Below are positions 35,620 through 44,319 of a stretch of 64,000 nt of DNA, one piece after another. Both the position numbers and the translations under genes were made by a program. Within the stretch, counting starts at the first letter, position 1; every line of letters starts with the position of its first letter. Origin of the DNA: Halobacillus ihumii. Lineage in GTDB: Bacteria > Bacillota > Bacilli > Bacillales > Halobacillaceae. The notes below the pieces were generated by a model, which worked only from the letters and a program-made list of their open reading frames with translations, searched no databases and was not told the DNA's origin. The stretch lies in NCBI RefSeq assembly GCF_902726645.1, contig NZ_CACVAO010000001.1:3084764-3148763 (forward strand), written 5' to 3'.

Positions 35620-35664
35620 GCTGTTTCAAATTGGGACTACGTTCCATTTGAAACAGCCTTTTTT
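35620..35664 (+). terminator. Terminator after ectD
   Basis: GCTGTTTCAAAT (35620-35631) pairs with the complement ending at 35657, one bulged T, and T6 follows. Confidence 0.88.
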
Positions 35665-35725
35665 ATGTTTGAACAAAAATGAGTTATAATATATGACAAG
35701 AATTCGGTTTTTGGTCAACATTTCA

Positions 35726-35797
35726 CCAGGATAAATTTTTTATCTGGAAACTAAACTCCTGTCTCTTAAATTCAGGGAGTTATGTTTTTATGTTTTT
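35726..35797 (+). promoter_or_regulatory. Two-hairpin leader before the MFS gene
   Basis: A TATAAT at 35685-35690 precedes a hairpin (35726-35747) and a terminator-like stem AACTCC/GGAGTT (35754-35759 with 35776-35781) followed by ATGTTTTTATGTTTTT, all ahead of the ribosome site. It may attenuate the transporter gene. Confidence 0.4.
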
Positions 35798-35825
35798 AAC
35801 ATCGAGGCGATAGGAAGTGATTCAT

Positions 35826-37037
35826 ATGGGCCAAACGGAAAATATGACAGGCCAATCAGGATATACATCAAAAGACAAACCTTTTTGGATGGCCATTGTG
35901 GCGTTGACAGTCGCCTCGTTTATGACCTTTTCAAATATTTATATGGTGCAGCCGATTCTGCCCCAGTTTGCACGCGAGTTCGGAGTGACCCCGACGGTAT
36001 CTAGTTTAATGTTGTCCTTAACGATTTTCTCCCTAATTTTAGGGTTGTTATTTTTCGGACTGATGTCAGATAGATGGGGAAGAGTCGCCTTAATGAAAGG
36101 AACAATTCTGCTCTCTATCATTCCATTATTTATTATTCCCTTTCTAGAGTCCTTTACGAATATATTGGTGCTAAGGTTTATTCAGGGATTTTTTGCAGCT
36201 GGGCTGCCTGCTGCAGCCATTGCTTATATTGGAGAGGAATTTGAACAGCGCAGCGTACGGATTGGCATCTCTTTTTACATAGCCAGTAATGCTGTTGGTG
36301 GTATGTTTGGCAGGGTTTTCGTTGGTTACCTGACTGAGCAAATGTCCTGGCAGACCGCGATTTGGTTGCTATTTGGGATCGAAACAGTTTTCTTCCTATT
36401 ATTTGTTTTCTTGCTTCCTAAATCTCAAAACTTTGTGGCAAGTAACCTTTCAGTAAAAAAAGACTTGGCTATGATGTTTGTCCATTTGAAAAATAAAAAT
36501 CTCATTCCAGCTTTTTATATGGGGATTGTGATTCAACTGGCATTTACAGGAGTTTGGACTTATTTGCCCTTCTATTTAATGGAGGCTCCTTATTATTTAT
36601 CGATTGGAACGATTACGTTAGCTTATTTTGCCTATGGCATGGGATTGGTCGGTTCACCACTTGCCAGTAAGCTGTCTCTTACATTTGATTTAAGCAAAAT
36701 TATCATAATAAGTTCAACAGTGATGCTGACAGGGATTGCTGTCACGACATTACCAATGGCACCGCTTGTGTATACAGGCTTGATTCTTATGTGCTTAGGA
36801 TTCTTTGTCATTCATTCGATGATGGCATGGCTGGTCAATCAACAAGCCACCCATCACAAGGGAGGGGCTTCAAGTCTCTATCTTGTCAGTTATTACGTAG
36901 GTGTATCCGGTGGTGGTACGATCACAGGTTTCTTATGGAGCAGGTGGGGCTGGGCAGGCGTTATTTCGCTTGCTGTTCTTGTTATCCCTGGTGTTTTGTG
37001 GGGCAAAAGAACTTACTTGCGTCCTGCGTCAACCTAA
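35826..37037 (+). CDS. MFS transporter (YnfM/AraJ-like)
   Basis: 403 aa from ATG 35826 (AGGAAGTGA upstream; GTG 35817 is inside the ribosome site). Twelve helices; motif A between helices 2 and 3 is FFGLMSDRWGRVALMKG. The opening FMTFSNIYMVQPILPQFAREFGVTP resembles YnfM-type permeases of the DHA1 group. Likely an exporter with unknown substrate. A terminator-like leader precedes it and repeat copy B follows. Confidence 0.9.
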   Translation: MGQTENMTGQSGYTSKDKPFWMAIVALTVASFMTFSNIYMVQPILPQFAREFGVTPTVSSLMLSLTIFSLILGLLFFGLMSDRWGRVALMKGTILLSIIPLFIIPFLESFTNILVLRFIQGFFAAGLPAAAIAYIGEEFEQRSVRIGISFYIASNAVGGMFGRVFVGYLTEQMSWQTAIWLLFGIETVFFLLFVFLLPKSQNFVASNLSVKKDLAMMFVHLKNKNLIPAFYMGIVIQLAFTGVWTYLPFYLMEAPYYLSIGTITLAYFAYGMGLVGSPLASKLSLTFDLSKIIIISSTVMLTGIAVTTLPMAPLVYTGLILMCLGFFVIHSMMAWLVNQQATHHKGGASSLYLVSYYVGVSGGGTITGFLWSRWGWAGVISLAVLVIPGVLWGKRTYLRPAST

Positions 37038-37040
37038 CAA

Positions 37041-37204
37041 GAGGCTGGGACATATATAAAGCAATGATGCCAAAAATCGAACAATAAAATTGAATAGTAA
37101 TGCAGCGATGGTAGAAAGTCCTTTCTTGACACACAAATAACCCGAACTAATTTTGATAAAATAGTTCGGGTTACTTTATGCTTAATTCAAATTCGTCCCA
37201 GCTC
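37041..37204. repeat. Intergenic repeat, copy B
   Basis: Begins GAGGCTGGGACA (37041-37052) and ends GTCCCAGCTC (37195-37204), so its ends are imperfect inverted repeats. The middle carries GCGATGGTAGAAAG, CACACAAATAA and a strong hairpin AACCCGAACTA/TAGTTCGGGTT. It shares over 50 bp with the right flank of copy A. Confidence 0.75.
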
Positions 37205-37232
37205 TTTTTGTTGGGTTTTTGGAATGAATTAA

Positions 37233-37252
37233 ATGAATGAATATTCATTATC
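37233..37252. promoter_or_regulatory. FadR (YsiA)-like operator of the CoA operon
   Basis: TGAATGAATATTCATTAT matches the FadR consensus TGAATGANTANTCATTCA at all but its last two positions and contains a perfect 14-bp palindrome (37236-37249). It abuts the -35 of the promoter at 37257-37285. Confidence 0.65.
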
Positions 37253-37256
37253 TGAC

Positions 37257-37313
37257 TTGAATTTTCAGAATAGTCGATATAAAATGAGTTTACATACCAA
37301 CTGGTAAGTATGT
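37257..37313 (+). promoter_or_regulatory. Promoter and second palindrome of the CoA operon
   Basis: TTGAAT, 17 bp, TAAAAT (37257-37285), then a nested palindrome (37292-37313) with outer arms ACATAC/GTATGT and inner TACCA/TGGTA. A TetR-family repressor site at the transcription start is likely. Confidence 0.6.
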
Positions 37314-37397
37314 CTAAATGATCGTTAAACAAACGCTGTGATGAATATCCATTTTTACAAAGGTTAAAAAATCTATAAGCAACAGGGGAGGAGCCAT

Positions 37398-38270
37398 ATG
37401 ACGATTGAACAGGTAGCAGTAATTGGAGCGGGTTCAATGGGTCACCAAATTGCAATGCTCAGTGCACTCGCAGGCTTACAAACGAATGTACAAGATATGA
37501 GTCTGGATTCACTTGACGAGGCGAAAACAAAATTAACGAAGATTATGGACAAGTGGGTGCGCAAACAGAAGATTACCGCAGAAGCGCGTGATGATGCGTT
37601 TGGGCGTCTTATGTTTACTACGGACTTACGAGAAGCGGCAAGTGATGCAGACTTTGTTATTGAGGCCGTTGTAGAGAAACTTGAGGTGAAGCGTAAAGTC
37701 TTTACAGAGTTAGATGAAGTTGCTCCAAAGCATGCGGTGTTTGCGACTAATTCGTCTACGATCGTAAGCTCATTAATTGCTGATGCGACATCGAGGCCGG
37801 GGAAAGTGTGCAATATGCATTTCTTCTTCCCGCCGCTCGTCATGGATTGTGTAGAAGTCGTCAAGGGCGACCATACATCAGACGAAACGATCCAACTTGC
37901 AATGAATGTCTGTGACCAGATGAATCGTACGGCCATCCTTTTGCAAAAAGAGATTTCCGGTTTTGTTGCGAATCGGATTCTGTTTGCCATCCAGAAGGAA
38001 GCAATGGCCTTGTACGAAGAAGGATATGCTGACTTCAAGGATATAGACAAAATTACTCGTAAGGCGTTAGGTCATCCCATCGGCCCGTTTGAACTGATGG
38101 ATCTCTCAGGAATCGATGTTGGATATTACGTTATGCAGCAGCGGTATGCAGAATCCGGTGATCCAAATGATCAACCATCAAGGACTCTTATTGAAAAAGT
38201 AGAAGCTGGTGAATTTGGCCGGAAAACGGGTAAAGGTTTCTATACTTATAGTCATAAAGTGAACAACTAG
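37398..38270 (+). CDS. 3-hydroxyacyl-CoA dehydrogenase
   Basis: 290 aa. Rossmann motif GAGSMGHQIAML at residues 10-21, ATNSSTIVSSLI and MHFFFPPLVMDCVEVV in the catalytic region, and the C-terminal helical domain ending EFGRKTGKGFYTYS. Oxidises 3-hydroxyacyl-CoA (3-hydroxybutyryl-CoA type) with NAD+. First gene of a six-gene operon with a thioesterase, a kinase-like protein, ComB, an enoyl-CoA hydratase and a quinone oxidoreductase. FadR-like and second operators lie upstream. Confidence 0.92.
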   Translation: MTIEQVAVIGAGSMGHQIAMLSALAGLQTNVQDMSLDSLDEAKTKLTKIMDKWVRKQKITAEARDDAFGRLMFTTDLREAASDADFVIEAVVEKLEVKRKVFTELDEVAPKHAVFATNSSTIVSSLIADATSRPGKVCNMHFFFPPLVMDCVEVVKGDHTSDETIQLAMNVCDQMNRTAILLQKEISGFVANRILFAIQKEAMALYEEGYADFKDIDKITRKALGHPIGPFELMDLSGIDVGYYVMQQRYAESGDPNDQPSRTLIEKVEAGEFGRKTGKGFYTYSHKVNN

Positions 38271-38286
38271 AGGAGGAAAATGATTC

Positions 38287-38685
38287 ATGCATAAAATAGA
38301 AGTAGGAGTACGGTTTTGCGAAACAGATCTACTAGGACACGTCAATAATAATAACTTTTTTGTTTATTTAGAGGATGCTAGAATACGTTTTTTTGAAGAT
38401 TTAGAGTTAGTAAAAGAAGATTGGAATTTTATTCTTGCTTCTATTAAATGCGACTTTTTAAAGCAGGTCTATTTTAAACAAAAGCTGGTCATTAAAAGTG
38501 GAGTAGCTAAAATTGGTAATTCAAGTTTTCATTTGGATCAGGAAATATATGAGAAAGAATCAGGAGAGATTGTCGCGAAGGGGTCAAGTGTAATTGTACA
38601 ATTTGACTTTGAATTGCAGCAAAGTGCTCCGTTATCGGAAGACATGAAGAAACAGTTGGAAGCATATCAAATGGCAGCAAAATAG
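38287..38685 (+). CDS. Hotdog-fold acyl-CoA thioesterase
   Basis: 132 aa of the 4HBT group. CETDLLGHVNNNNFFVYLEDARIRFFED is the active-site region (Asp in the ETD motif, then HVNN). Hydrolyses acyl-CoA to free acid and CoA, probably to release stalled intermediates of the pathway encoded around it. 16 bp after the dehydrogenase gene, GAGGAGG ribosome site. Confidence 0.92.
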   Translation: MHKIEVGVRFCETDLLGHVNNNNFFVYLEDARIRFFEDLELVKEDWNFILASIKCDFLKQVYFKQKLVIKSGVAKIGNSSFHLDQEIYEKESGEIVAKGSSVIVQFDFELQQSAPLSEDMKKQLEAYQMAAK

Positions 38686-38697
38686 GAGGGACATGTA

Positions 38698-39753
38698 TTG
38701 GCCTATACAGTTGATACCCAGAAAGTTCGTAAAGGTGAAGAAATTGATGAACAGGGGATAGAGACCTTTTTGCGTGAAAAACTTCCTGGCCTTCCAGATG
38801 AAAAATTAGAAGTGCGACAATTTGGGGCAGGTCATTCGAATTTGACGTATGAACTTACAATAGGCGATTGGGAGGCCGTGTTACGCCGACCGCCTATGGG
38901 GCCAGTTGCCCCCAAGGCCCATGATATGGAGCGTGAGTACCTTGTGTTACAAGCTATTCATCCGGTTTTTCCTCTGGCACCAAAGCCGTTTGCTTTTGAG
39001 TCAGGGGAACTCTTAGGGCGGCCCTTTTTTGTGATGGAGCGTCGACATGGACTTGTTTTTGACACAGAATTTCCCAAAGGGATGCAGCCCACTCCCGAGT
39101 TCGGCCGTAAACTCTCTGAGACTATGGTGGATCGATTAGTGGAACTTCATTCAATCGATTACAAAGCTACTAAACTAAAGGATATGGTGAAGCCTGAGGG
39201 ATTTATGGAACGTCAGATCCACGGTTGGATTAAGCGGTATGAGAAGGCGAGAACTGATGATGTTGTGTCAGGTGAACGGTTAATGAAATGGCTGGTGGCA
39301 CATATTCCAGATTCACACGAGGCCTCCATTATTCATTACGATTATAAATTAAATAATGCATTGTTTGATGAGGATGCAAATATGGTAGGGTTATTCGATT
39401 GGGAAATGACCACTGTCGGCGACCCGCTTGCGGATCTTGGGGCAGCGATGAGTTACTGGATTGAAGCGGAGGACCCAGAACTTTTAAAAACGGGTCTTGG
39501 CAAGTCGCCGCTTACAGTGAACGAAGGCTTTTACACCCGCGATGAATTTATTGCCAGATATGCAGAGAAGAGCGGACGTAACTTACGAAATATCAATGTA
39601 TATGTTACATTTGCCTACTTTAAACTGGCTGGAATCATTCAACAAATTTATTTTCGCTATAAGAAAGGTCAAACCGATGACCCAAGGTTTTCCCGTATGA
39701 ACGTATTTGTGAATAACTTGATTAAACACGCAGAAGAAACGGCCGGGTTGTGA
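38698..39753 (+). CDS. Phosphotransferase family protein (ACAD10/APH type)
   Basis: 351 aa, TTG start with AGGAGGG 7 nt upstream. Aminoglycoside phosphotransferase fold: catalytic SIIHYDYKLNNALFD and metal-binding LFDWEMTTVGDPLADLG. This subgroup, fused to acyl-CoA dehydrogenases in animal ACAD10/11 and often beside them in bacteria, phosphorylates 4- or 3-hydroxyacyl-CoA during breakdown of unusual fatty acids. Presence in a beta-oxidation operon supports such a role. Its stop is one base from the comB start. Confidence 0.9.
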   Translation: MAYTVDTQKVRKGEEIDEQGIETFLREKLPGLPDEKLEVRQFGAGHSNLTYELTIGDWEAVLRRPPMGPVAPKAHDMEREYLVLQAIHPVFPLAPKPFAFESGELLGRPFFVMERRHGLVFDTEFPKGMQPTPEFGRKLSETMVDRLVELHSIDYKATKLKDMVKPEGFMERQIHGWIKRYEKARTDDVVSGERLMKWLVAHIPDSHEASIIHYDYKLNNALFDEDANMVGLFDWEMTTVGDPLADLGAAMSYWIEAEDPELLKTGLGKSPLTVNEGFYTRDEFIARYAEKSGRNLRNINVYVTFAYFKLAGIIQQIYFRYKKGQTDDPRFSRMNVFVNNLIKHAEETAGL

Positions 39754-39754
39754 G

Positions 39755-40498
39755 ATGAGTGACATTCAAGTCATTTTTAAAAAAGAGGATATTCAGCCCG
39801 ACTTAATGAAGGATAAAGTCGCAGTTGTGTTTGATGTATTATTTGCCACATCAACTATTACAGCTGCACTTGCTGACGGAGCGTCTTCAGTTATTGCCGT
39901 ATACGATCAGGCACAAGCCCGTGAAAAAGCAAAATCACTCCATGAACCTTATGTGTTAGCTGGGGAAGACAAAGGCAGCACAATTGAAGGCTTTGAGCAC
40001 CCATTACGGAGCCACTTGCAGCCACTTGTGGCTGGGAAGCATGTAGTGTTGTCGACAACGAATGGGACTGTGGCATTAAATCGCTCCAGCCAGGCTGATG
40101 CTTTATATGCTTCTTCCTTATTAAATAACCCAGCAATGGCCTGCCATTTAGCTGCCAAGCATCCGAACGACACGATCGTCCTCGTTTGTTCAGGGACGAG
40201 CGGTCATTATACAATGGAGGACTTTTATGGCGCAGGCAGTCTAGTATCTTTCCTAATGAAAGAGGGAGATTTTAATCTTTCTGATGCAGCACGGACTGCT
40301 CTGCATTTTTATCAAGGAAGCGGGCACAGTGCCTTTAATCTCCTGCGCTCCTCTAGGATTGGTAAATTACTTGTGGGAATGGGCATGGACGAAAAAGAAA
40401 TTGAATTTGCAGCACAGGAAGGACTTTTTGAAACGATCGCTAAATATGAGCCGGAGAGTGGTTTAATAAAATTGTATTCGAATAAACACGATCACTGA
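39755..40498 (+). CDS. comB: 2-phosphosulfolactate phosphatase family protein (ComB)
   Basis: 247 aa. ComB signature VAVVFDVLFATSTITAALADGA with the Mg-binding Asp, then TTNGTVAL and LVCSGTSGHYTMEDFYGAG. Known ComB converts phosphosulfolactate to sulfolactate, used in coenzyme M synthesis in archaea and in sulfolactate formation by Bacillus. No comA or comC lies nearby, and it is embedded in a fatty-acid-type operon, so its substrate may differ. Start ATG 39755 nearly overlaps the previous stop. Confidence 0.85.
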   Translation: MSDIQVIFKKEDIQPDLMKDKVAVVFDVLFATSTITAALADGASSVIAVYDQAQAREKAKSLHEPYVLAGEDKGSTIEGFEHPLRSHLQPLVAGKHVVLSTTNGTVALNRSSQADALYASSLLNNPAMACHLAAKHPNDTIVLVCSGTSGHYTMEDFYGAGSLVSFLMKEGDFNLSDAARTALHFYQGSGHSAFNLLRSSRIGKLLVGMGMDEKEIEFAAQEGLFETIAKYEPESGLIKLYSNKHDH

Positions 40499-40583
40499 CA
40501 TGGCTCGACAATAATTTCCCGGGAAATACATCTCGTAAGTGATCAGATTTTATCACCTAACTTTTAATAGGGAGCTGGTAGTT

Positions 40584-41372
40584 ATGATAAATCTTAGTAA
40601 TGAACATTTGAGTGTGTCATTGAATGGTCCGGTGCTTTCTTGTGTATTAAATAGACCAGATAGTTTGAATGCCTTTTCGGACCAAATGGTTGCGGGGTTA
40701 CAAGACGCATTGCTTGAAGCTAAGCGTAATGAGGATATCAAAGTTGTCGTCCTGTCCGGGGCTGGAAGGTCTTTTTCAGCTGGAGGCGATGTGAAAAATA
40801 TGGGGCAGGCGACATCTAAAGAAATGTACGAGCATTTAGGGGGATTAAATAAGTTAATTCTAATGATCAAAGACCTGGCAAAACCAGTAGTAGCTGTCGT
40901 TCACGGCTACGCTGCAGGAGCCGGGTTCAATTTAGCTCTTGCTTGTGATCAAATTATTGCAGCAGAGGAAAGTAAGTTCGTGTTAAGCTTTGCCCAGGTT
41001 GGGCTTGTGTCTGATGGGGGCGGGCATTATTTCTTAGCGAGGATTCTAGGTCCATATCGAGCGAAGGAGCTTTTATTTAAAGCTGAACCTGTGCCGGCAG
41101 AGACGGCATTGGATTGGGGGCTGGTTAATCGAGTATTTCCGCTTTCAGATCTGGAGGAAGGGGCTATGGATTATGCTCTTGGTCTGGCGAAGGGACCTGT
41201 TCAGGCTCTCGGAATGATGAAAAAGCTTGTCGATCAATCAGACCAATCTGATTTAGCTACAATCCTTGAACAGGAGCGATTAGTACAAACAATGATGGCA
41301 CAAACAAATGATCATAAAGAGGGGATTCAAGCCTTCAAAGATAAACGTAAGCCTGTCTTTGCAGGAAAGTGA
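40584..41372 (+). CDS. Enoyl-CoA hydratase/isomerase
   Basis: 262 aa from ATG 40584 (GGGAG about 10 nt upstream). Crotonase fold; oxyanion-hole regions SGAGRSFSAGGDVKNMG and KPVVAVVHGYAAGAGFNLALACD. The usual second catalytic Glu region reads VGLVSDGGGHYFLARILG, with Asp where many isomerases have Asp or Glu. Hydrates or isomerises enoyl-CoA. It is placed with the dehydrogenase so that two successive beta-oxidation steps are encoded. Confidence 0.92.
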   Translation: MINLSNEHLSVSLNGPVLSCVLNRPDSLNAFSDQMVAGLQDALLEAKRNEDIKVVVLSGAGRSFSAGGDVKNMGQATSKEMYEHLGGLNKLILMIKDLAKPVVAVVHGYAAGAGFNLALACDQIIAAEESKFVLSFAQVGLVSDGGGHYFLARILGPYRAKELLFKAEPVPAETALDWGLVNRVFPLSDLEEGAMDYALGLAKGPVQALGMMKKLVDQSDQSDLATILEQERLVQTMMAQTNDHKEGIQAFKDKRKPVFAGK

Positions 41373-41384
41373 GGAGATGTAAAC

Positions 41385-42359
41385 GTGAAGGTTATTCAGT
41401 TTGAAGAATATGGAGGACCAGAAGTTTTACGACCTGCAGAAGTAGATAAGCCAAAACCAAAGGCAGGTGAAGTACTGATTGCAGTAACAGCAATTGGTGT
41501 GAACTATGCAGATACAGCAAGGAGGGAAGGGGCATATGTTGTTCCCACACCGCTTCCCTTTATACCAGGTGCAGAAGTTGCGGGAGTTATTGAAGAAGTC
41601 GGAGAAGGTGTTGATCACTATAAGGTCGGTGATCGGATTGTCACACTCATTGGGTCAGGTGGTTATTCGGAATATGTAGTAACGAAAGCAGCTGCGTTAA
41701 TTCCTTTACCTGAAGACTTAACTGATGAAGTTGCCGTCTCCCTGCCGCTTCAAGGGCTAACTGCTTATCACCTGTTAACCACCATGGGGCGTTTAGAAAA
41801 AGGCGAAACAGTGCTCGTTCATGCGGGGGCTGGAGGAGTTGGATCATTAGCCATTCAGCTTGCCAAGCATTTTGGCGCTGGCAAAATTATTGCGACAGCT
41901 AGTACAGAAGAAAAACGAACTGCAGCCCGTGATCTAGGAGCTGATCATACAGTGGATTACACAAAGGATGATTGGCGCGAGGTAGTGATGAGAGTAACAG
42001 ATGGAAAAGGAGTTGATATCGCCCTTGAAATGGTTGGAGGAGACATATTCCATGAAACCATTCGGTGCATGCGGTCGTTTGGACGAATGGTTGTTTATGG
42101 GGTTGCCAGTGGTCAACCAGCTGAGATGCATCCTTCAGGGCTGATGAATCGTAATTTATCCATTATCGGTTTCTTTTTGCCTGAAATCATGAAGAAGCCA
42201 ATTTTATTTGAGCGGAGCCTGCAAGAGCTGCTGAAGCTGGTCCAAAGCGGAAAGCTGAAATTGACAATTGGAGGGGTCTATCAATTAGAAGATGCGGCAC
42301 AAGTACATGAATCAATGCAAACGAGAAAGACGAAAGGAAAATTAATTTTAAAACCATAG
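41385..42359 (+). CDS. Zinc-independent quinone oxidoreductase (MDR superfamily)
   Basis: 324 aa, GTG start 7 nt after GAGGAGA. Medium-chain dehydrogenase with the quinone reductase signature (GVNYADTARREGAYVVPTPLPFIPGAEVAG) and NADPH site HAGAGGVGSLAIQLAKHFGA; the zinc ligands are absent. Probably reduces quinones or enoyl compounds with NADPH. Last gene of the operon; terminator at 42453-42500. Confidence 0.92.
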   Translation: MKVIQFEEYGGPEVLRPAEVDKPKPKAGEVLIAVTAIGVNYADTARREGAYVVPTPLPFIPGAEVAGVIEEVGEGVDHYKVGDRIVTLIGSGGYSEYVVTKAAALIPLPEDLTDEVAVSLPLQGLTAYHLLTTMGRLEKGETVLVHAGAGGVGSLAIQLAKHFGAGKIIATASTEEKRTAARDLGADHTVDYTKDDWREVVMRVTDGKGVDIALEMVGGDIFHETIRCMRSFGRMVVYGVASGQPAEMHPSGLMNRNLSIIGFFLPEIMKKPILFERSLQELLKLVQSGKLKLTIGGVYQLEDAAQVHESMQTRKTKGKLILKP

Positions 42360-42452
42360 TTCCTCGAATGAATAAAAATCATCTTAAATAAGAGCATTTT
42401 TATGAATAAGATTTCTTCGTTCGAAGCTCTTGAACATAAACATATTAAGATT

Positions 42453-42500
42453 AGTGGGTAAGGTCATCGGAGGATGATTTTACCCACTATTTTTCTTTTT
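42453..42500 (+). terminator. Terminator of the CoA operon
   Basis: A 16-bp stem with two G-U pairs (42453-42468 with 42473-42488), then ATTTTTCTTTTT. The rest of the gap to 42682 holds nothing I can name. Confidence 0.88.
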
Positions 42501-42682
42501 AGAGTTATAGTGAGAAGTGAAAGAAAGCTAGACAAGCCTCTAGGATTTTGAATCCGAAACAAAAACTGAGCTTCTTCACTTTCATTTTTGAATCAGGTTT
42601 AAGTATGTTGGGGTCATTAAGCTCGTGGATAGGAAATTGGAATCGAAATGAATAAGCGAAGATCTTTCAAAGTGTTAAAAGA

Positions 42683-42812
42683 GAGGCTGGGACATAAGTA
42701 AATCTCTAAAGTGAAAATAAGAACGAAGCGCAGTATATTTTCGTAGCGGCACCATTTATAGTTTTACTTAGTTAGGATTTTCAATTAATAAATATACTTT
42801 TGTCCCAGCCTT
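42683..42812. repeat. Intergenic repeat, copy C
   Basis: GAGGCTGGGACA (42683-42694) faces TGTCCCAGCCT (42801-42811). Its reverse complement is collinear with copy D (59990-60293) but lacks D's GC-rich central insert. It ends 12 bp before the glnA stop. Confidence 0.78.
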
Positions 42813-42823
42813 TGTTCTAAAAG

Positions 42824-44134
42824 TTATTTATTCATATAATGTTCAATTTCCCACTGACTGACTTGCAGAGAGTACGTGTTCCACTCTTGCTCCTTCTCTT
42901 CAAGGTAGATTTTTGAAGTATGATCTCCTAAAGCATCCATTAACACTTCATCATTCCTCAATGCTTTCAGAGCTTCTTTTAAATTCGTTGGTAAAGTTGG
43001 GACACTATCATCACTGACTTCATAAAGGTTACGGGTTTCAGCTTCTCCCGCATCCAGTTCGTTGCGAATACCTTCAAGCCCTGCTTTAATTAGTACGGCT
43101 AGAGTAAGGTAGGGATTCGCTGTCGGGTCGGGGTTACGGACCTCAAATCTCGTGCCATTACCACGGGTCATCGGAACACGGATCATACAGCTCCGGTTAG
43201 AATGGGACCATGCCACACTAACTGGTGCTTCATAACCAGGAACGAGACGTTTATAGGAATTTACATTCGGATTGGTAATTGCAGCGATTCCATTAGCGTG
43301 GTGTAAGATTCCCGCCATAAAATGTTTCATTGTATCTGAAATTTCATCATCAGAATGCTGATCATAAAAAGCACTATCGCCATCGGTAAATAACGAAAGA
43401 TGGCAGTGCATACCGGATCCGTTTCCGCCGGTAATCGGTTTAGGCATAAATGTCGCATGATAATCATGGTTTGATGCGATGTCCTTTACTACATTTTTAA
43501 AGGTTTGAATGTTATCCGCCGTTTTCAGCATATCGTCGAAACGGAAGTTAATTTCATGCTGACCCTGTGCAACTTCGTGGTGAGAGGCTTCCATCTCAAA
43601 CCCGTATTTCTTCAATGTACGGGCAATATCGCGGCGTACTTTGTCCCCTTTATCTTTAGGCGAGGCATCAAAGTAACCTGCCCGGTCATTCATTTTACGA
43701 ATCGGATATCCTTCTTCGTTTAACTTAAATAGAAAGAATTCTGGCTCAGGTCCTACATTTACTGTATATCCCAAATCCTTAGCTTCTTTCATGGCTCTTT
43801 TTAATATATATCTTGGGTCTCCTTCAAATGGGTTACCATCAGGTGTATAAATATCACAAATAAATCGAGCAATACAATCCTCATCTACATTCTCAGGTAA
43901 CACCTTAAATGTATCCAAGTCTGGAACGAGGTACATATCACTTTCTTGAATTTCAGAAAAACCGGAAATAGAAGAGCTGTCAAACATCGCTTCATCATTT
44001 AATACGGCATCAATTTCTTCGACCGGAAGCTCCACATTCTTCGTTTCCCCTAACATATCGGTAAACTCCAAACGAAGAAATTCTACTTTTTCATCTTTTA
44101 CTATCTGTTTAATACTATCTTTCGAATAATTCAT
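42824..44134 (-). CDS. glnA: Glutamine synthetase, type I
   Basis: 436 aa. GS-I motifs: GPEPEFFLFKLNEEGYP, ASHHEVAQGQHEINFRFDD (metal-binding glutamates), GNGSGMHCHLSLF, and NRSCMIRVP with the Arg phosphate site. Makes glutamine from glutamate, ammonia and ATP. No glnR is beside it, unlike the usual Bacillus glnRA operon; Halobacillus halophilus has a second, salt-induced glutamine synthetase (GlnA2), and this could be that copy. Single gene. Confidence 0.96.
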   Translation of the reverse strand: MNYSKDSIKQIVKDEKVEFLRLEFTDMLGETKNVELPVEEIDAVLNDEAMFDSSSISGFSEIQESDMYLVPDLDTFKVLPENVDEDCIARFICDIYTPDGNPFEGDPRYILKRAMKEAKDLGYTVNVGPEPEFFLFKLNEEGYPIRKMNDRAGYFDASPKDKGDKVRRDIARTLKKYGFEMEASHHEVAQGQHEINFRFDDMLKTADNIQTFKNVVKDIASNHDYHATFMPKPITGGNGSGMHCHLSLFTDGDSAFYDQHSDDEISDTMKHFMAGILHHANGIAAITNPNVNSYKRLVPGYEAPVSVAWSHSNRSCMIRVPMTRGNGTRFEVRNPDPTANPYLTLAVLIKAGLEGIRNELDAGEAETRNLYEVSDDSVPTLPTNLKEALKALRNDEVLMDALGDHTSKIYLEEKEQEWNTYSLQVSQWEIEHYMNK

Positions 44135-44259
44135 GCATTTCCCCTCATCTTCAAAAATTGTTTACGTCATACCTAGGAAGATTCCCATGAATACTTACTA
44201 TTAAACCTTGGAATAATATGGTGGAGTGAGTTTACTGAAAGATAATATATAATTACAAG

Positions 44260-44285
44260 GTTTAACCTTCAACTATATGCGGTAA
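44260..44285 (+). promoter_or_regulatory. Sigma-B-like promoter of the ydaT-like gene
   Basis: GTTTAA, 14 bp, CGGTAA; perfect -35 and near -10 for sigma-B. Confidence 0.5.
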
Positions 44286-44319
44286 TGAACAAATAAATCT
44301 AATAAAAAGGAGTGGGGAT

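Noticed and set aside
37442..38050. 202-codon minus-strand frame inside the hydroxyacyl-CoA dehydrogenase gene
   Set aside because: Ser/Thr-rich antisense shadow without a ribosome site.
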